From contig NZ_CAPJ01000409.1 in assembly GCF_000331775.1 (NCBI RefSeq), positions 1-13,767 of the forward strand: DNA of 13,767 nucleotides. The letters run 5' to 3'. Position numbers and translations under genes: made by a program. The DNA comes from Xanthomonas translucens pv. translucens DSM 18974 (GTDB taxonomy: Bacteria > Pseudomonadota > Gammaproteobacteria > Xanthomonadales > Xanthomonadaceae). The notes beneath the pieces were generated by a model, which was not told the origin of the DNA, searched no databases, and saw only the letters and a program-made list of their open reading frames with translations. Shown here in pieces: positions 8,122-13,767 of the stretch (the stretch's first letter is position 1; every line of letters begins with the position of its first letter).

Positions 8122-9141
8122 TCACCAGCTCAACACCACCTTGCCGGCCTTGCCTTCTTCCATCAGGTCGAAGCCCTTCTGGAACTCGTCGATGGTCAGC
8201 TGGTGGGTCAGCACCTTGCCGAGCGGGAAGCCGGACAGCACCAGCTGGGTCATCTTGTACCAAGTCTCGTACATCTTGCGGCCGTAGATGCCCTGCACGG
8301 TCAGACCCTTGAAGATGATCTTGTCCCAGTCGCAGCCGGCGCCGCGCGGCATGATGCCGAGCATGGCGATCTTGCCGCCGTGGTACATGCAGTCGAGCAT
8401 GTCGTTGAACGCGCGCGGGTTGCCGCTCATCTCCAGGCCCACGTCGAAGCCTTCCATGTGCAGGTCGGCCATCACCTCTTTCAGCGAAGTGCTGGCGACG
8501 TTGACCACGCGCGTGGCGCCCATGTCGGCGGCGAGCTTGAGGCGAAAGTCGTTGACGTCGGTGACCACCACGTTGCGCGCGCCGATGTGCTTGCAGATGC
8601 CGGCGGCGATGATGCCGATCGGGCCGGCGCCGGTAATCAGCACGTCCTCGCCGATCACGTCGAACTCCAGCGCGCAGTGCGCGGCGTTGCCGTACGGATC
8701 GAAGAACGCGGCCAGCTCGGACGGGATCTGGTCCGGGATCGGCCACAGGTTGGAGGCCGGCATCACCATGTATTCTGCGAAGGCGCCGTTGACGTTGACG
8801 CCGATGCCGACCGTGTTCGGGCACAGGTGCGGGCGCCCGCCGCGGCAGTTGCGGCAATGTCCGCAGACGATGTGGCCTTCGGCCGAGACGCGCTGGCCGA
8901 CCTGGTAGCCGCTGACTGCCGAGCCGAGTTCGGCGATGCGGCCAACGAACTCGTGGCCGATGGTCAGGCCGGGCTTGATCGTGCGCTGGCTCCACTCGTC
9001 CCACAGATAGATGTGCAGGTCGGTGCCGCAGATCGCGGTCTTCTCGAGCTTGATCAGCACCTCGTTGGGGCCAGGCGCCGGCACCGGCACCCGCTCCAGC
9101 CAGATGCCCTTGGCTGCGTCGCGCTTGACCAGCGCCTTCAT
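8122..9141 (-). CDS. tdh: L-threonine 3-dehydrogenase
   Basis: Zinc-dependent, NAD-linked medium-chain dehydrogenase oxidising L-threonine to 2-amino-3-ketobutyrate, the substrate of Kbl. From ATG 9141 (MKALVK, like E. coli MKAL) the product is 339 aa and the catalytic zinc ligands fall at Cys38 ([11 protein letters not shown]) and His63-Glu64 (GHEF), with Cys38 as in E. coli. An ATG four codons upstream (9153) gives 343 aa; neither has a clear ribosome-binding site. The structural zinc is held by four cysteines at 93, 96, 99 and 107 ([13 protein letters not shown]). The Rossmann motif GAGPIG is at 171-176, and GKIAMLGI and [13 protein letters not shown] are further family blocks. kbl, its metabolic partner and usual operon mate, is about 5 kb further along this strand, with the sulfate operon and porin between. 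Residues look complete; the enzyme should be active. Confidence 0.96.
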   Translation of the reverse strand: MKALVKRDAAKGIWLERVPVPAPGPNEVLIKLEKTAICGTDLHIYLWDEWSQRTIKPGLTIGHEFVGRIAELGSAVSGYQVGQRVSAEGHIVCGHCRNCRGGRPHLCPNTVGIGVNVNGAFAEYMVMPASNLWPIPDQIPSELAAFFDPYGNAAHCALEFDVIGEDVLITGAGPIGIIAAGICKHIGARNVVVTDVNDFRLKLAADMGATRVVNVASTSLKEVMADLHMEGFDVGLEMSGNPRAFNDMLDCMYHGGKIAMLGIMPRGAGCDWDKIIFKGLTVQGIYGRKMYETWYKMTQLVLSGFPLGKVLTHQLTIDEFQKGFDLMEEGKAGKVVLSW

Positions 9142-9186
9142 TGTTTGCGCCATGGCGGTGCGAGACTCGGGGTTGAGAGGGCGCGA

Positions 9187-9192
9187 AGTATA
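9187..9192 (-). promoter_or_regulatory. Candidate -10 box of tdh
   Basis: TATACT on the minus strand (9192-9187), within TTATACTT, matches the -10 consensus at five of six positions. It would start transcription around 9180, roughly 30-40 bases ahead of tdh. A convincing -35 was not found. Confidence 0.4.
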
Positions 9193-9269
9193 AGCCGCTC
9201 GTTGATGCGGCCATGTTGCGGCGCGTTCGGGGTGCCGTTGGTCATGGTCGCGGCATCGGTTGCATTCGT

Positions 9270-9275
9270 TACACT
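9270..9275 (+). promoter_or_regulatory. Weak -10 candidate for the S46 peptidase gene
   Basis: TACACT at 9270-9275, in CGTTACACTCTAACG, is a four-of-six -10 match placed about 40 bases before the peptidase ATG. No matching -35 stands out, so this is only a suggestion for where the promoter in the 9154-9315 divergent gap may lie. Confidence 0.2.
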
Positions 9276-9315
9276 CTAACGTCTATTTCATGCCTGTCGC
9301 GAAGGAATCCATTCG

Positions 9316-11469
<2,154 letters not shown>

Positions 11470-11482
11470 CCGCGCCTGGCAT

Positions 11483-11504
11483 GGTGGCGGCCTGCGCCGC
11501 CACC
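11483..11504 (+). terminator. Stem-loop just after the S46 peptidase gene
   Basis: GGTGGCGGC (11483-11491) and GCCGCCACC (11496-11504) pair perfectly around CTGC, 13 bases after the peptidase stop. It has terminator position and stability but no T run, so it may protect the 3' end or work with Rho. Confidence 0.4.
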
Positions 11505-11565
11505 GCGCGGCCTGCCCGTCGCTAAACGCGGAGTGAGGCGGCGGCGGAGCGGGATGCGGTTCGGG

Positions 11566-11624
11566 GGTTTCCGGCGACGGAGCAGGTATCATGCCGCTCC
11601 GTTTTCGCTCGCGAGACGGAAACC
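11566..11624 (+). promoter_or_regulatory. Likely -10 box nested inside two inverted repeats
   Basis: TATCAT (11587-11592, in GGTATCATGCC) matches the -10 consensus at five of six. It is bracketed by ACGGAGC (11577-11583) and GCTCCGT (11596-11602), and these by GGTTTCCG (11566-11573) and CGGAAACC (11617-11624). Both arm pairs are exact. It drives, or leads into, the phosphatase gene starting at 11649. A regulator could bind the arms, or, if transcription begins earlier, the RNA could fold as a nested hairpin. No good -35 was found at 17 bases. Confidence 0.35.
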
Positions 11625-11648
11625 TCTCCCCCAACGGAATTCCAGCGC

Positions 11649-12293
11649 ATGCGCATCCTGCTCGCTCGTCACGGCGAAACCCCGTGGAACGCCGAAGGCC
11701 GCTACCAGGGCCAGATCGACATCGCCTTGTCGCCGGTCGGCGAAGCGCAGGCGCAGGCACTCGGTGCACGCCTGCGCGAAGTGCCGCTGACCCGCGCGGT
11801 GGCCTCGCCGCTGTCGCGCGCGCAGAGCACCGCCCGCTACGCGCTGGGTGCGGAGCGCGAGGCGATGCTGCTGACCGATCCCGACTTGCAGGAGATCGCC
11901 CATGGCGAATGGGAAGGGCTGCTCGCCAGCGAGATCAACGACAAGGATCCGGCGCGGTTGCGCGCCTGGCGCGAGGAGCCGGACACGGTGCTGATGCCGG
12001 GTGGCGAATCGCTGCGCCAGGTGCTGGACCGTTCCTGGCGCGGCCTGACCCGCGCCGCCGAGGGTCTGGGCGAGTACGACACCTTACTGGTGGTGGCGCA
12101 CGATGCGGTCAACCGGGTGATCCTGTGCCGGGTGCTGGGCCTGCCGATCGCCAAGCTGTGGAGCTTCCGCCAGGCGCCGACCACGCTGAACCTGTTGGAA
12201 GGCCCGGACGTGGAGCATCTGGAAGTGGTGCGGCTGAACGACTGCGCGCACCACACCCCGTTCTTCGGCGAGGCCAAGCACCGGGCGCTGTAG
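11649..12293 (+). CDS. Histidine phosphatase superfamily enzyme (phosphoglycerate-mutase-like)
   Basis: Cytosolic phosphatase or mutase of the branch-1 histidine phosphatase superfamily, working through a phosphohistidine intermediate. The 214-aa product has the full catalytic set: the RHGE motif at residues 7-10 with nucleophile His8, WNAEGRYQGQIDIALS after it, Arg57 in ASPLSRAQSTA, acidic Glu82 in LQEIAHGEWEG, and second His151 in LVVAHDAVNR. No signal peptide or membrane segment. The sequence fits the GpmB/CobC/phosphoserine-phosphatase-like group, but substrate cannot be assigned from these motifs, and no cobalamin or serine-pathway genes are adjacent. Start at ATG 11649 puts RHGE at the usual position; ACGGA about 11 bases upstream is a weak ribosome-binding site. 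It is preceded by an inverted-repeat-wrapped promoter candidate and followed by a 364-base hairpin-rich gap. Confidence 0.92.
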   Translation: MRILLARHGETPWNAEGRYQGQIDIALSPVGEAQAQALGARLREVPLTRAVASPLSRAQSTARYALGAEREAMLLTDPDLQEIAHGEWEGLLASEINDKDPARLRAWREEPDTVLMPGGESLRQVLDRSWRGLTRAAEGLGEYDTLLVVAHDAVNRVILCRVLGLPIAKLWSFRQAPTTLNLLEGPDVEHLEVVRLNDCAHHTPFFGEAKHRAL

Positions 12294-12418
12294 TCGGCGA
12301 AATCCGCGAGTTTGGAGTAGAGGCTCCGAGTCCTGGCTAGTGCACGTTTTTGCTTTTGCTTCGCTTTTCGGGTCCCGTGAGACGCGGCACGTGGTCTGGG
12401 CGAAAACCCCGAAGGGGC

Positions 12419-12443
12419 GGCGCGCACGATGCGCGCCGTTTTT
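12419..12443 (+). terminator. Terminator-like hairpin inside the repeat element
   Basis: GGCGCGCA (12419-12426) pairs with TGCGCGCC (12430-12437) around CGA and is followed by G and five T (12439-12443). It fits an intrinsic terminator about 130 bases after the phosphatase stop. It lies within the repeat, so any termination may be a by-product of the element. Confidence 0.45.
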
Positions 12444-12541
12444 CGCAGGCACATGGATGTGCCTTCGAAAAATGCCCAGGCCACGTGCGCACCCGGAGCG
12501 CGAAGCGCGGAGGGCGCGTCGCCCGTGTGTGCTTTCTTTTG

Positions 12542-12575
12542 GTTACTTTTCTTTGCACAAGCAAAGAAAAGTGAC
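12542..12575. repeat. 15-bp hairpin (GTTACTTTTCTTTGC / inverted copy)
   Basis: GTTACTTTTCTTTGC (12542-12556) pairs with GCAAAGAAAAGTGAC (12561-12575) around ACAA, with a single G-T pair. It is the AT-rich, most regular hairpin of the surrounding element and the piece I would expect to be most conserved among copies. Confidence 0.75.
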
Positions 12576-12657
12576 TCGCGCCTAGCGCGAAAGCTGTTGC
12601 TTCTACGAGGCGAGCGGATGATCCAATGCGCCTCATCGAAAGGCTGAAAATAGGCAG

Positions 12658-13767
<1,110 letters not shown>

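Larger units (their letters stand above)
12340..12590. repeat. Multi-hairpin dispersed repeat element, no gene
   Basis: The gap between the phosphatase gene and folC is filled by consecutive inverted repeats. An outer stem pairs GCACGTGGTCTGGGC (12387-12401) with GCCCAGGCCACGTGC (12474-12488), with one G-T pair. Inside are three hairpins: CCCC-GAA-GGGG (12407-12417), GGCGCGCA/TGCGCGCC (12419-12437) and GGCACAT/ATGTGCC (12448-12463), a cloverleaf-like layout. Then come GCGC-GAA-GCGC (12498-12508), GGGCG-CGT-CGCCC (12512-12524), a 15-bp hairpin (12542-12575) and TCGCGC-CTA-GCGCGA (12576-12590). GCTTTTGCTTC-like motifs occur at 12352-12362 and 12593-12603 as near-direct repeats at the ends. I recall similar sequence, especially the GGTTACTTTTCTTTGC hairpin, recurring between genes in Xanthomonas genomes. 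Open frames here are low-complexity and lack gene features. Confidence 0.7.

Noticed and set aside
11649..12293. Naming the phosphatase CobC (alpha-ribazole phosphatase) or GpmB
   Set aside because: The motifs are shared across the whole superfamily, and no cobalamin or glycolysis gene context supports either name.
12340..12585. Short plus-strand frames (70-80 codons) in the hairpin-rich gap
   Set aside because: They are products of the repeat sequence in different frames. Peptides of this kind are often predicted from such elements, with no ribosome-binding site or conserved fold visible.

Overview
The window is a GC-rich, densely coded bacterial chromosome segment. Gene content, codon use and intergenic repeats all point to Xanthomonadaceae, most likely Xanthomonas in the broad sense. 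The pointers are near-typical Xanthomonas Kbl and Tdh, a TorF-type porin, an S46 dipeptidyl-peptidase, GTAG-headed REP palindromes, GGACTCG tandem repeats, and a multi-hairpin element of a kind I associate with this family. The species is not determined. No phage, transposase, CRISPR array, rRNA or tRNA is visible.

Layout: 143-649 (+) encodes a small exported protein of unknown function. 702-1538 (+) encodes an RsuA-family rRNA pseudouridine synthase whose last codons run into a tandem repeat. Convergent to it is kbl (1662-2861, -), separated by the inverted copy of the same repeat. 3059-6964 (+) is a compact sulfate/thiosulfate ABC-importer operon, sbp-cysT-cysW-cysA, with gaps of 1-7 bases. 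A 322-base non-coding stretch follows, holding a REP pair, a strong inverted repeat with pseudoknot topology, and the probable promoter of a TorF-family porin (7287-7994, +), which ends at a textbook terminator. tdh (8122-9141, -) lies opposite. 9316-11469 (+) encodes a periplasmic S46 peptidase. 11649-12293 (+) encodes a histidine-phosphatase-superfamily enzyme. A 364-base non-coding stretch packed with hairpins follows, and then folC (12658 to the window end, cut off).

How the genes work together: Kbl and Tdh are the two consecutive enzymes of threonine catabolism (threonine to 2-amino-3-ketobutyrate to glycine plus acetyl-CoA). Here they sit on the same strand but about 5 kb apart, with the sulfate operon and porin between them. 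The four sulfate genes form one complete importer. The porin and S46 peptidase are envelope proteins concerned with nutrient access. FolC serves folate metabolism and also links to one-carbon and glycine chemistry, but nothing here shows co-regulation.

I found no convincing new protein system. The coding genes are ordinary family members. The items most worth a second look are non-coding: the 7099-7183 structured region ahead of the porin, the multi-hairpin repeat at 12340-12590, the inverted repeat abutting both convergent stop codons at 1507-1661, and an inverted repeat wrapped around a likely -10 box at 11566-11624. All structure calls were made by eye, without folding software or database searches.
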